NCBI GenBank assembly: GCA_009746045.1
Contig: RPFO01000189.1
Span: 492,137 to 542,136 of the forward strand
Source: Mesostigma viride
Lineage: Eukaryota; Streptophyta; Mesostigmatophyceae; Mesostigmatales; Mesostigmataceae
Length of the DNA stretch: 50,000 nucleotides
Direction: 5' to 3'
Part shown: in pieces, positions 1 through 11,292 of the stretch
How positions within the stretch are numbered: the first letter of the stretch is position 1
How the letters are laid out: each line of letters begins with the position of its first letter
Notes under the pieces: generated by a model
Told to the model about the DNA's origin: nothing
Database searches by the model: none
The model's input: only the letters and a program-made list of their open reading frames with translations
Program-made: the position numbers and the translations under genes

Positions 1-257
1 CCAGCATGACCGGCCCCTCAGCAGGCCTCATGTCAATCTCAGGTCCTGGTGACAATGCATACATCCTATGCAGCAGATGAGCCACAAAAAGGGGAGCCAC
101 TCTCATACAGGCTTGTGTGCAGCTGAGATAGGACCTCCTCCACATAGCCTTCAGAGCTCACCTCCCCCTCCTCTCTGTTGAGTGCAGCCAACGCCTTGGC
201 CAAAGTCTCATAGTGGTCACAGGGGCCCGTGCAGTTCCTATGATCCACATAGGCCAC
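1..257 (-). pseudogene. Fragment of Gypsy 3' ORF (ORF3 homologue of GypB)
   Basis: On the minus strand this encodes a protein closely matching the middle of the GypB ORF3 found at 22730-22990. Shared blocks include AYVDHR, GPC, ETLAKA, ALNREEG, GYVEEVLSQLHTSLYE and, after one frame break near position 65, ALSPGPEIDMRPAEG. Here the ALNREEG and GYVEEV blocks lie in one uninterrupted frame, whereas the GypB copy has lost one G and is split. The function of this protein is unknown. The fragment runs off the left edge of the window and has no intact start. It is evidence of a second, minus-oriented and decayed relative of GypB. Similarity is seen directly; the family assignment rests on the neighbouring pol in GypB. 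Confidence 0.75.
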
Positions 258-983
258 TCAGCAGCACCAAGGTAGAAACCTCCAGGTATATACTATTGGT
301 CTGGTACACGAAGACGTGCATGCAGAACATGACCACGTGTCTTAATCATACCAGGAATCAAGCCCTAGGTGAACCACTCCATATGTCGAGGGTACAACAC
401 AGAAGTCACTCTCCATGTGCCATCCAAGCTCAGATCCCCTCAACCATCCTCAGAAACTGGTCACCAAAATCTGGATGTCATCTCAGCTTAGTCCAACCAA
501 ACTCCCACCAGAGTCCATCCCACTCAACTCAGATCCCCGTCGGATTCAATGAGTCCACATGAATCCAAGAAGGAGTAAACAGGATCAAGGCACCTAAGCC
601 AAACAAGGCGAGGCCACTCCATGTTCTGGGACACCACCCTCCCTCAGCTAGAGTCCACGGGTGAAAGACAAGCCTGACATTCCCAGGGATAACGGGTCAT
701 CCACAGGGATCCATGCCACGAAATACTGACAACTCTCACTGCTTGATCAGGGCAGGAAGCAGAGTGTCATGTAGCAAGGCTAACCCTCTATACAGCCAAC
801 CCCCATAACTAACTGGGCTGCCAGGGTCCAAGGCTCATCAAAGCTAGTCACCACAGCACACCCAAAGATTCCAGCCCTTCTCAAGGGAAGAGGTAGTCAG
901 GGACAGATGCTGTATCACCACAACAGAGTGGCAGGTAACCGAGCCATAATAAATCCCCAATCCATCCCAACTGGGGACCTCCC
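258..983. other. Decayed repeat DNA, no gene recognised
   Basis: No reading frame here resembles a known domain. It lies between two minus-strand Gypsy scraps, so it is probably degraded retrotransposon sequence. In GypB the corresponding distance between the RT/RNase H junction and ORF3 is about 3 kb, which implies large deletions. Confidence 0.4.
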
Positions 984-1307
984 TCAGATCACCAACAGGT
1001 CATAGCAGGCTGGGTGGATTCCAAGAATGCTCAATCCTAACACAGGGGCTGGCGTGAGCTTCTGCTGCAGCAAGTCCAAGGCCTGCTGACACCCGTCAGT
1101 CCACGCAAACTGGAACGAGGAAACGTCAACAGCGCCCCAGGTGGAAGTGCAGTCACCAAGAGGCAGGAGCAATCCAGCAGGAAGACGTCGCCAACAGGGT
1201 CGCCTCAGGAAGATCAAGGGTATCTCAGAAGTACACCCATGATGAAGAGAGGCCGTGGACAGGGTTGTCACCAGTGGGTACCCGTCAGCAGGTTGGGGAG
1301 GTGCCAC
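984..1307 (-). pseudogene. Scrap of Ty3/Gypsy RT-RNase H junction
   Basis: The minus strand at about 1041-1120 encodes FAWTDGCQQALDLLQQKL followed by TPAPVLG. This matches the RT-RNase H tether of GypB at 19770-19850, which reads FEWTDRCQQAFDLLKQKL and TSTPVLV. The rest of the frame has no recognisable pol motif, and no catalytic residues are present. It is in the same orientation as the ORF3 fragment at 1-257, so both probably derive from one decayed minus-strand element. Confidence 0.65.
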
Positions 1308-2929
1308 AAAGCACAGCCAAAATAGCCCACCGATGGCCAGCGAAACCAGGATACCACATAGTCAGGGATCTATGAGGTGAGCCCGACAGGATGAACTGAA
1401 ATCCCAGGGTGAATCCACGCTATGATCCTCACAGATCTCCTCCCCACCAGAACAAAATTCCCCCCCTCCAGTCGCACCAAAGGAGTGAGAGTGAGGTAAA
1501 GCCACATCTCCTTAGTAGCTAGTACACTCAAACCCATAGCCAGTGGCCTATGATAATCACAAGGCACACTATTTCTCCATAAGATGCCTGGGAAAACCAT
1601 CCACAGCCTTGAGAGGGATAGCAGAAGATCAGTAATGCCTCACCAGCATTATGAACGGTATGCCCCAACTTGTAAATCGTAGCACACGCTACCCCCATGC
1701 AAGGGTAGGTGCAGCCCAATCCCCTGCACGCCCTGCTCCCCACACAAATCCCCCTCAGCATAACTGGTAAACTGGAGACTACCAGCATGCCTAATAATTC
1801 CACCCCTCTGCGTAGAATAAGCTGTAATAATCCTGGTATCAGCTTCCCAAGATTGACAGCATGACCTAGCAGGAACAAACGCCATGGGATACGCATGAAG
1901 ACAGAGGCCCAGCCAACCAGAGAAGGGTGGGGGAGGCAAGTCTCTCAGCCCACTAAACCACTGGTGGCCTGCAGGGTCGCTCTATTAAGACGTCCTATGC
2001 ACCTCATGACTAAAGATGGGGTGGGAACTACAGCATCCAAGACAGAGTTGCATACAAGGCAGCTTGAGAGCAGACTGAAAGCAATCACCAATCAGCCAAC
2101 TGATGTGCCCAAGCTTGGCAGGGCCCCAGCAACAAATCACTCCCCGCATCCATCCAGGTGGCACTACCATGCAAGGTAATGTGGGCATTAGGATCGAAGG
2201 AGCCCAAGACAAGGTTGCACAAGTAGGGCAGCGTAAGGGTATGCTGGATGAGGCCATCAGTCATCAAACAGATACACCCTCAGCTTGGCAGGGCCCTAGC
2301 AAGTAGACTGAACCATGTCCCCCTAGTCAAAGCATGGAAAGTAGTATCCATGTCCGTGGACCACGTAGACTGCCAAATGGTATTAATGTCAGTGTACCAC
2401 GGATACTGATGCACATGAGGCAGGTTGTAAGGGTGGTAGAGGGCTGAATGGGTCCCCCAACTAACCCACACCTCTAAGCTCATGTGAGCCCCCGCCCAGC
2501 ACCAAGTAGTCCAACTCCTCAATTAAGAGTCAACGGAGTGGGCACATTGTCATCACTGTCATGCCAAAGATTCCAGCCGGCCCCACAGTTGTAGCTCCGT
2601 TGATCCCGCCCATCATCCAACCACAAGGACATCCTACCCATGCAAACATGATGCCAGACCCCCCGTGCAAGCAGTCCCATTCATACAACCATCATGCTGT
2701 GCAAGCAATCAGCTCAAGGGCGGATGGTGTACTATCAAGACAACAAGCCATCCTGGCACCATGCAAGCAAGAATAAGTCCATAGCAGGGCAAAGCAAGGG
2801 TAGGAGGTTACTCATCTGCACAAGGCTGGCTTGATGTCCACCAGCAGGCAGGACCCAGCACTGCGTCAGGAGCAGGCACCAGCATTACAGATACTCGTCA
2901 CTTGGGCGTCCCCAAGTCACCAGAGTCGC
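1308..2929. other. Anonymous repeat-like DNA
   Basis: No convincing coding sequence. A short direct repeat built on AAGCTTGGCAGGGCCC occurs at about 2110 and again at about 2281, followed by related but diverged sequence. Otherwise nothing is recognised. Confidence 0.35.
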
Positions 2930-3060
2930 CAGCGGCCACCATGCAGTGCTTGCAGTCGCCACCACGAGTGCTCTCAGGCCCCACCATGAGTGCTGGTAGT
3001 CGCCACCAGGAGTGCTGGCACTCGTCACCATGAGTGCTTGCAGTTGCCACCAACAGCACT
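2930..3060. repeat. Imperfect 21-23 bp minisatellite, about six units
   Basis: Units of the form GTCGCCACCANGAGTGCTGGCA follow one another with several substitutions and one-base length changes. Some units read GCCCCACCATGAGTGCTGGTA or CTCGTCACCATGAGTGCTTGCA. The ORFs that cross it are a by-product of the repetition. Confidence 0.6.
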
Positions 3061-4050
3061 AGTCCACTACCAGGGTACTCTCCAACGTAGCCTCCATGCA
3101 CCATGCCCGCCATAGACATGTTCCCAATCCCCCACTGGCCTCAAGCCCCCAAGAGGCTACTGCCACCACGCCCAATCAGCGTTGGACCACCCCCACATGT
3201 GGGTATCCAACACAGCTGTTGCCTGACTGGACAACCAAGACTAGCTGCTTGCGCCGATCACGCTATGGGGAAGTGACTAAGCTGCTTTATGGAGGCCTGG
3301 GACGGACACCAATGAGCCTGGCTCCAGAAGCTGCTTGGAAGAAGGACCACATGCTGTCAACTGCCCGGACTAAACGTCAATCAGGCTGCAGGAAGGAGCC
3401 AGCACTCTTCACTATGGCACTCAGAAAAACTGCCTAGTAGGCAAGCCACAGACTGCCAACCTATTAAGATAGCAGACTCGAACAGGGCTACTACCAAGTG
3501 CCAGGTAGCCAGAACTCCTAAGCCGGAGGAGCACAAGGGCCTGAGGTGGTCCAACAGCCAGCAGAATTGCCCAAAAGTCGAAAAAATGGGCCTAAAAACG
3601 CCTTGACCAGTGTCAAAAATTCTGATCTGAGAACTATATCAGATATATTCACAGATAAGAACTATGACAGCAGCCCTGGTGTCCATACTTGCTGTCCTAG
3701 TGCACCTCCTAGGCCCAACAGGGACCATCTGCCAACAAGCAGTGGTAACCATCATGTCCTGGGAGAAGTAAATGCGTGGTCACAATGGTCTGGCGCAGGT
3801 AAGGGCCCCAACTGGCAAGTGACCCACACCCCACTTGTAAAGGGACGTTGTCAAGCAAGTGGTCCACCCCCTCTGGGAACATGTGTCAAAGGACACCGTC
3901 TAGCAAGTGGGCAACCCATGCAAGAGACACCTGGCAACTCATGGGTGCACGTGTGATACCCTCTAGGGACAACCCACTGCAGGTATCCCGATGTCCCCTG
4001 ATGTGTGTGGCATCTACCATGCCATATGCCTATCATCTGGCACCCTTTGG
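3061..4050. other. No gene recognised
   Basis: Several open frames exist, but none carries a recognisable motif. A loose duplication built on 'agcaagtgg..caacc' lies at about 3855-3915. This is probably old repeat-derived DNA. Confidence 0.3.
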
Positions 4051-4335
4051 CAGACCTGGGATATCCACTCCCCCGCAGAAATTTTCTCAGGGTAACTAGA
4101 CACAGCTGTCCAAGTATGATAGTGGAAACCCCGTAAATGCTGTTGTTCTGCCCTGGCATGTGTGATGCCGTCTGGAAATTACATTGCAGACATCCAGGAT
4201 GTCCACTCCCCCGCAAAAAATTGCTCAGGGTAACCAGACGTAGCTGCCACCAATCTGGACAACTCCTAGGGAGCTCGCCCTACCCATAGTACCATGATGA
4301 TAGTGGGAACAACACAAATGCCGTTGTTCTCCTCC
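4051..4335. repeat. Two diverged tandem copies of a ~140 bp repeat
   Basis: Both copies begin TCCACTCCCCCGCA, continue with CTCAGGGTAAC.AGAC.TAGCTG, and end with ATGATAGTGG.AAC followed by AAATGC.GTTGTTCT. The first copy runs from about 4053 to 4155 and the second from about 4200 to 4332. The second has extra bases in the middle. Nothing identifies the parent element. Confidence 0.55.
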
Positions 4336-5228
4336 CCACCAAAACCAAACCACCATACACGTGGGAGGAACCAAAGCTCAACCTAGAACGCCTCCACTGT
4401 CATGATGCTCAACAAGAAAAGGAAGAGTTTCCCCCACAACTGAAACAAATGTTTGGCGACGCGTGAATTAAGGACGTGCCACAGTCCTTAAACAGCAAGG
4501 GTAGGCTGCCCATGCACCGAAGAAAAGGATCCTGAAAGATTGTCAAGTGAGTGCAAAAGGAACCTTGCGTAAAAAGGCAGCCATGAATCCCTACTGTCCG
4601 CTCATCCGGAGCCACCCTCAAAAGACACGAGGTGTAACCTGAGCCACACCGTAAAAATGTCGTCAAAGAAAAGCAGCACCGGGAAAAAAAAACAACCTTA
4701 GACGGCGACGTCGTCAGGCGGTCGCGGTGGTGGTCGTGCGTGCAGCCGCAACCCGGAAACCGGGTGATAGGTGCCGTCGGCAGCAACAGTGCGTCGGCTC
4801 AGCCATAACCCGTAGCGCCATGTCAGCCTGGCCGAAAACAGAGCCTGCAGGGAAAAAAGACAGCTCCTAGCAGGATTCTGGAGCCGGACCTGCTGAGCTA
4901 CTGGCCCAACACTCCGCATGCCCTGCTCGAAACGTAGCAACACTTGCGTAATGCCAATATATAAAGATGTTTGGAGCTAGGCAGAGACTGCGGCGTCAGC
5001 AGCCACGACAGACAGGGCGGTGGTCGGACTTCAGCACGATGCGGCCAGCCGAAAGCCCGTAAGTAAGGACGCTTGTCAATGAAATATTGCACGAATTTAA
5101 AGAAAGGGACGGTGACTTAGTGGTGCGTTAATAATGGCTTATGCAACACCCTTTTCTAGGGAGAGGTGAAGGAGAAGAAGTCGCCCACACCTGGTTCCGT
5201 AGGGATGAAGGTGATTGTGTAACCCGCC
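4336..5228. other. No gene recognised; degraded flank of the minus-strand Gypsy copy
   Basis: Leftwards of 5229 the match to the plus-strand GypB gag stops. The sequence just beyond (about 5150-5228) looks like a scrambled partial duplication of the gag start, with TCACCTTCATCCCTAC resembling TCACCTTTACCCCCTAC. Further left nothing is recognisable. Confidence 0.35.
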
Positions 5229-5388
5229 TCACTTCAGTCATAGAAGTACGATTGAAATTAAGTTGACGCCGTGGAGTATGAGTAGTTGTCTCAGCACCTT
5301 CCCTAGCAATGGGTTCCAGAGATGATGACGGATCTCCCAAACCTTGATTAGTAGGGGGTAAAGGTGATTGTGTCTTCGAACTACTCAT
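5229..5388 (-). pseudogene. Truncated gag start of a minus-strand Gypsy element
   Basis: The minus strand encodes MSSSKTQSPLPPTNQGLGDP and about 35 further residues that are nearly identical to the first residues of GypB gag at 8380-8540. Differences are only N for D and T for S. After EVRR the match ends abruptly and the frame continues into unrelated residues. It is preceded on its own strand by the same leader and LTR as GypB, so this is the 5' end of a second element of the same family, cut off after about 53 codons. It cannot make a functional Gag. Confidence 0.85.
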
Positions 5389-5615
5389 ACTTCCACATGG
5401 AGTCGCGATCGTCTGCCTAGTAGAGACAACGGTTACGGCTGACTTCTAGTGTTACAGAGCAAGACAGTCACATCAGGATGTGTCTCAGTCTGTAACACCG
5501 TAAGTTTTCCGCAACTCTATGAATCTTCTCGGATGACAGACATCTGATCAACGTTGTACTACCCGGAAGGTTGCGACTTCAAGAGAAACACCAAAGTAGA
5601 GACCTCCGATACCAA
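5389..5615 (-). other. Leader and primer-binding site of the minus-strand Gypsy copy
   Basis: Inverted counterpart of 8152-8379. The primer-binding site is seen on the minus strand as TTGGTATCGGAGG next to the LTR end at 5615. The leader hairpin with GTGTTACAG/CTGTAACAC arms is also present at about 5449-5498. Confidence 0.75.
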
Positions 5616-6910
<1,295 letters not shown>

Positions 6911-7060
6911 GCAGAAACAATGGCAGAAACCACGTCGCAGTGCCCACTCCGCACATGCACATGGGTGCCGCCATGCATGCATGCGAAGGGAAACAGAAGG
7001 CAAGGCGCCGCTGGAAGATTCAGCTAGCAAATCATGTACCGTAGTGCATGGCATCAATAG

Positions 7061-7330
7061 ATGGCATTGATAGGACAAGCCCAAAGCAGTTGCATGGGCT
7101 TTCGTCCTGGGCGCAACACCATAATAATGGCCATCGCGCGGCGCCTCTTCGAGGAAATTGCGCTCCTGCAACCTGGTGAGCTTCCTGCCATCCTGATCTT
7201 CGGCGACTTCATCAAGGCCTTTAATTCTGTCCGCTGGGCCGCTCTATGGGCTGTCCTTGCTAATTGCGCTCGCGTCCCCACTCGGACCCTGATTACGGTC
7301 ATCCGCACCTGTACGTATCAGGCCGGGGTC
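7061..7330 (+). pseudogene. Non-LTR (LINE) reverse transcriptase fragment
   Basis: The translation contains GFRPGRNTIIMAIARRLFEE, followed about 20 residues later by LIFGDFIKAFNSVRW and then ALWAVL...VPTRTL.TVIRTCTY. This is the classical LINE RT core: the 'GFRPGRST' motif, then F-D-x-x-KAF-D-S-V, then the GVP helix. Only about 85 residues survive. The YxDD region and everything upstream (endonuclease) are missing, and the LTR at 7376 cuts it off. The D-for-F/Y change in FGDF and N for D in KAFNSV suggest decay. It probably belonged to the target DNA into which the flanking Gypsy LTRs inserted. Confidence 0.8.
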
Positions 7331-7375
7331 GACCACCTCGGTGCGCACTCAACACGGCTTTACCAATCACCCCGC

Positions 7376-8151
7376 TGTAACAAGCAAAAATGACTTTGTT
7401 GTTACATCCTTTGTTTTGTGAATGTTTGGCTTTTATTCGAGGACTTTTGGATCAGTATTGAGAAAGTTATGAGGTTTCTAAGACGACGGTACTTGGAGCT
7501 GATACTTTGTCAGCCAACTGATAGGAACCCTCATTGGTCGTGGCCTGATCCACGTAGGGTTGTAGTTTGTTGGCTGATACTACTGATAGGAGCCCTCATT
7601 GGTCGTGGCCTGATCCACGTGGGGTTGTAGTTTGTTAGTTGGTACTATTGAGTCTTAAATGCTCCTTTGGGACTTCAGTGCTCACGACAGATTTAGGATC
7701 TCATGGAAAGATTCTGCCAGGCTGTGTGTGGTGTTCTGTTTTGTGTGACTAGGATGGATACGAAGATCTTGTATAGGATTCCATGGTTCTGATTGGTTCT
7801 CTTCAGGCTAAGGTTGGAGCAAGTTCGACAAGCACGTCGATATCAAGGACGTGGGGTCGCCATTGTTGCTACGTTGGTTTTGATTCACCATGGTATAATA
7901 AAGCTTGTCTTTGTTGTCCATCCATAAGAGCCCCTTGGCTATAGACGTCCTTCAGTTCCACAGAGGTCGTCTATACACGAGCTTGTCTTTGTGTCTACAA
8001 GGGGTTGTGATTCCCTAAATCACGTGCTGTGGAATCTCCATCTCAACGTTGCTCGGATACTTGAAGTTCTGCGACTCAGGAAAGCAACCCAGGTAAAAGA
8101 TCTTTCATATTGAACTGTGGATGATGTTGATGATCATTTTTAGTCGTTACA
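7376..8151 (+). repeat. GypB 5' LTR
   Basis: 776 bp from TGTAACAAGC to CGTTACA, with short inverted ends TGTAAC/GTTACA and TG...CA termini. An internal tandem duplication (about 7512-7640) repeats GGCTGATACT, GATAGGA.CCCTCATTGG and TCGTGGCCTGATCCACGT. TATAATAAAG at 7894-7903 could serve as a TATA box or, through AATAAA, as a poly(A) signal. The sequence does not decide which. Confidence 0.92.
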
Positions 8152-8164
8152 TTGGTATCGGAGG
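8152..8164 (+). promoter_or_regulatory. GypB primer-binding site
   Basis: TTGGTATCGGAGG follows the LTR end directly. It resembles the plant-type initiator-Met tRNA primer site TGGTATCAGAGC. The same TGGTATCGGAGG lies after the GypC LTR, which supports its role. Confidence 0.75.
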
Positions 8165-8269
8165 ATCTCTACTTTGGTGTTTCTCTTGAAGTCGCAACCT
8201 TCCGGGTAGTACAACGTTGATCAGATGTCTGTCATCCGAGAAGATTCATAGAGTTGCGGAAAACTTACG

Positions 8270-8319
8270 GTGTTACAGACTGAGACACATCCTGATGTGA
8301 CTGTCTTGCTCTGTAACAC
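8270..8319 (+). other. Leader hairpin between PBS and gag
   Basis: GTGTTACAGA at the left pairs with TCTGTAACAC at the right. Inside, CACATC pairs with GATGTG. The whole 50 nt can fold into a two-part stem and is conserved in the inverted copy at about 5449-5498. Position in the leader suggests a dimerisation or packaging element, by analogy with other retroelements only. Confidence 0.5.
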
Positions 8320-8379
8320 TAGAAGTCAGCCGTAACCGTTGTCTCTACTAGGCAGACGATCGCGACCCCATGTGGAAGT

Positions 8380-9742
8380 ATGAGTAGTTCGAAGACACAA
8401 TCACCTTTACCCCCTACTAATCAAGGTTTGGGAGATCCGTCATCATCTCTGGAACCCATTGCTAGGGAAGGTGCTGAGACAACTACTCATACTCCACGGC
8501 GTCAACTTGATTTCAACCGTACTTCTATGTCTGAAGTGAGGCGGCCCTCGTTGTCCATAGGGCCCAAGTTTTCCGTCATTGCATCTGGTCTCCAACCAGG
8601 CGAGCCATCGCTGACAGGCGTGGGTCGAGGAGCGTCACTGTCGCCCAGGATTCCAAGCGCGCGAACAAGTCCTGTGCGGAGTGCATCTTCTTCATTTCTT
8701 TTCCCGCTAAACACCACGCCTGGAAGAGACGGGACCAGACTTGCAGCGGATCGCCTCTCAGCAGCTAAAATCAGATTATTACACGATGAACAACACGCAG
8801 CGATGTATAGAAAGATGGTGGAGGAGGTGGAACAGGATGTGGGAAGACTTCGTCAGAGAATTGAGGAGGAGGAGGCGGCCATGCGTGACATGGTTGCTGG
8901 ATTGGGGAGAGAGGCTCCTCGGTTGGGTGACGGAAGGGTTTTACCTAATAGTACCGCAGTTACTACGAGGAATGAGACGCAGGATAGCGATAGGCAGGAT
9001 CCAGCGCAGACGACCTCGGTCACCTTCACCACCCCCGCCAGCGACGTCCCCGTGACCGTCACTATACCACCGCATCAAGGTTCCGCCCCGCCATTTCCAA
9101 AAATTGAATCCGTAGACAAGCTGTCGCTCACCAATCTAACCCACCGCAGTTTCGATCATTTCTCTACTCGATTCCAGGATGTGTTCGCTATCCACTTTGC
9201 TAACTACGGCAAACGAGCGGAAGAACGACTTTCCCTGGACATCCAGAAGAAGATGGTTCGACAGCGAATGAGCGACAGTGCAGCCGACAGGTTTGATGAG
9301 TTTTTACGATCCTCGGCAGGTAATACTTGCAAGGATTTGCCATCTCTCATGCTTTCATTTCGACGTTTCCTCCTTCCCCAGGACCAGCTCCGTCTGGACC
9401 GGGACGCGTTGGCCAACTGTACGCAGTCTGGCCTGACACTACCACAATACGTAGAGACGTTTACCAACCTGAGGGCCAAAATCCCCCAGTGCTCTGATTC
9501 TGAAGCTCTTCACAGGTTTCTGCATGGGCTCTCCCCTCAAGTCAGGGTGGATATTGACAAGCATTTTTCCCCTTTCGACTATGTCGAGTGGAAGTGGGAT
9601 ACTGTGCTGTCTTATGCCCTCCCGCTGTGCCGTGTCCCTGACTTTTCCCTCAAGTGGGAGCCTGCTGCAGGCAACCAGGCGCCTGCTGTTAAGAAGCCCC
9701 TGAACCAGCTGAACGCTGTGATGGAGGAGCTCAGTGCCATGG
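8380..9742 (+). pseudogene. GypB gag, N-terminal part (split by CopA)
   Basis: It starts at the ATG of MSSSKTQ, about 230 bases after the LTR, and runs open for about 454 codons until the CopA insertion. Residues 1-130 are low-complexity Ser/Thr/Pro. Residues about 140-175 form a probable coiled coil (AAMYRKMVEEVEQDVGRLRQ and the following Glu run). The segment at about 260-420 has the helical character of Ty3-type capsid (LPQYVETFTNLRAKIP, LHRFLHGLSPQVR). The last codons are ATG GAG inside the CATGG target duplication. Reading continues in the same frame at 17593 with MEQSKGACFTC. Gag would form the cytoplasmic particle that packages the RNA. It is intact apart from the insertion. Confidence 0.85.
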
Positions 9743-10357
9743 AGTTAACGTAAAGGATTTACGTTTGATGGATAGAGATTGTTACGCTCTTTCCAACGGC
9801 ACCTTGAACGCCTCATTTGGTTAAGGAACGTAAAAGTTATGACGTTTCCTAGGCTGTGCCCACAGTACCCGGCGCGCCACTGTGGGCGCGTACGGACACA
9901 GGATGTACAAGTGTCACTTTGATAGTCCGCAGGACGTTGACAGGACTTGTACAGGACTTGATGGTCAATTGATAGGTAGGCGCACTGTAGCGCGCCAGGA
10001 CCTATGAGACAGTTGATGCTGACTAGTGTACGGATAGGTCCACAGGACTAGCCGTATGGACAATTGATAGATCTGCGCGCCAAAGGCGTGCCAGAGTCTG
10101 TGTAATCAATTGATTGACAGTTCAGCTGTGACAGTGCAGCTGAATACTTGGACGCGTCCCTAGCAAGCTATATGAGTGACTTGGTCACACGGGACGCTAG
10201 CTCTTGCGTGCACGCTCTCTTGGCATAACGACCCTGTCGTCTGTGCTACGTGCAGTCTCGGACTTGACGTGACTTACGTCTGTGTTTGCTCATTATAATA
10301 AAGGCAACTTTCCTGCAAGAGCCATGGATTCCCTCGGTGGTAAACTCTCATTCAACT
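9743..10357 (+). repeat. CopA 5' LTR
   Basis: It starts AGTTAACGTAAAGGATTTAC and ends CTCATTCAACT, with four-base inverted ends AGTT/AACT. It contains several GCGCGCC-type palindromes. TATAATAAAG at 10294-10303 lies about 55 bases before the end and is a candidate TATA or poly(A) signal. The bases after it, CGTATTACAATCTTCGTACC, do not match a recognised tRNA 3' end, so the primer is unknown. Confidence 0.9.
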
Positions 10358-10384
10358 CGTATTACAATCTTCGTACCAAGAAAA

Positions 10385-11170
10385 ATGCCGGACTCGATGG
10401 AGTTCCGCATTCCGAGGGATTCTGAAATTTTGGGCAGTCCAGCGGACATCGCCGAATCTCCGGCTGGTCCTTCGACGACTCCTGTTCGTGAAGATCGTCC
10501 GGTTCTTAATCCGGCGTGGCAGCGTGTTGTTGACCAGGCGGTAGCGTCCAGTGCGGAGCTACGCGCTCAGCAGCAGGCACTGCTGCAAAACCTACGACTG
10601 CCGCCCCCGCCTCCGCAACCTTCGATTGTTTCGGGGTTTCGCGATTACCTTGATTCCATTCGAGCTTTGCTCGCGGACTTCGAGGTCCATACCCGGGCGG
10701 GGTTGCAAGCGCCCAGCGCGGTTGCCGAGGTCTCTGAGGAGATCGACAACGCGGTTTCATCGCTTACAGGTTACCAGCGCAATCTCGCTAACTGGCTGTC
10801 GGTTCGTTCGGGCGTCATTCCGACGATTACGACCAACCTGTTTCAAGACCTTGCGATTCTGCAGTTGCTGTCGCGAGGCTTCCGGACGCGTGAGCGGCAA
10901 TTGCTGCTCAATCTTGTCGCGTTCTTGTCTGCATTGCGAGAGTGGGCGCCGGACGGGTGGGATTTTCTAACGATTCTTACCAACCCGCTCCGCATCGTCA
11001 CCCGCCGCCGTCGTCGCCGCATTGATCCGGTGACGGGACGTCGGTTGGACCCCATCGTCATCGAAACTCCGGTGACGATTGAGGTTGGGCAAGGCCAGGA
11101 GGCGCCTGCGCCTGTCGCCAACGATCCAATTTACGACTACGACTACTGCGATTTTCGTGGTCTCGACTGA
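10385..11170 (+). CDS. CopA ORF1, unknown protein upstream of gag
   Basis: An intact 261-codon frame begins at ATG 10385 (MPDSMEFRIP), 28 bases past the LTR, and ends at TGA 11168-11170. A longer frame reaches back into the LTR, but the first ATG after the LTR is the more likely start for an internal product. Residues 1-75 are Pro/Ser-rich and include PPPPPQP. Residues about 75-200 look helical (FRDYLDSIRALLADFE, RERQLLLNLVAFLSALREWA). A basic run RRRRRR lies near residue 212, and the C-terminus is acidic and aromatic (DYDYCDF). No zinc knuckle, protease or transmembrane segment is seen. Codon choice is more GC-rich than in gag and pol. Ordinary Copia elements have no such ORF; it may be a captured gene or an unusual N-terminal Gag module. 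Confidence 0.65.
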   Translation: MPDSMEFRIPRDSEILGSPADIAESPAGPSTTPVREDRPVLNPAWQRVVDQAVASSAELRAQQQALLQNLRLPPPPPQPSIVSGFRDYLDSIRALLADFEVHTRAGLQAPSAVAEVSEEIDNAVSSLTGYQRNLANWLSVRSGVIPTITTNLFQDLAILQLLSRGFRTRERQLLLNLVAFLSALREWAPDGWDFLTILTNPLRIVTRRRRRRIDPVTGRRLDPIVIETPVTIEVGQGQEAPAPVANDPIYDYDYCDFRGLD

Positions 11171-11292
11171 ATTCGGCATGGTGGCGCGGTCGGCACCGGG
11201 GCAGGCGGCTTTTTGACAGATTGTACATATCTACCTGTCTTTTGTTTTCCAGCTGCTTAGCTCAGGGCCATACACAGCTAGTGTAGTTTACC

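Noticed and set aside
4409-4943. Minus-strand ORFs of 81-125 residues
   Set aside because: Overlapping frames without recognisable motifs in decayed repeat DNA.
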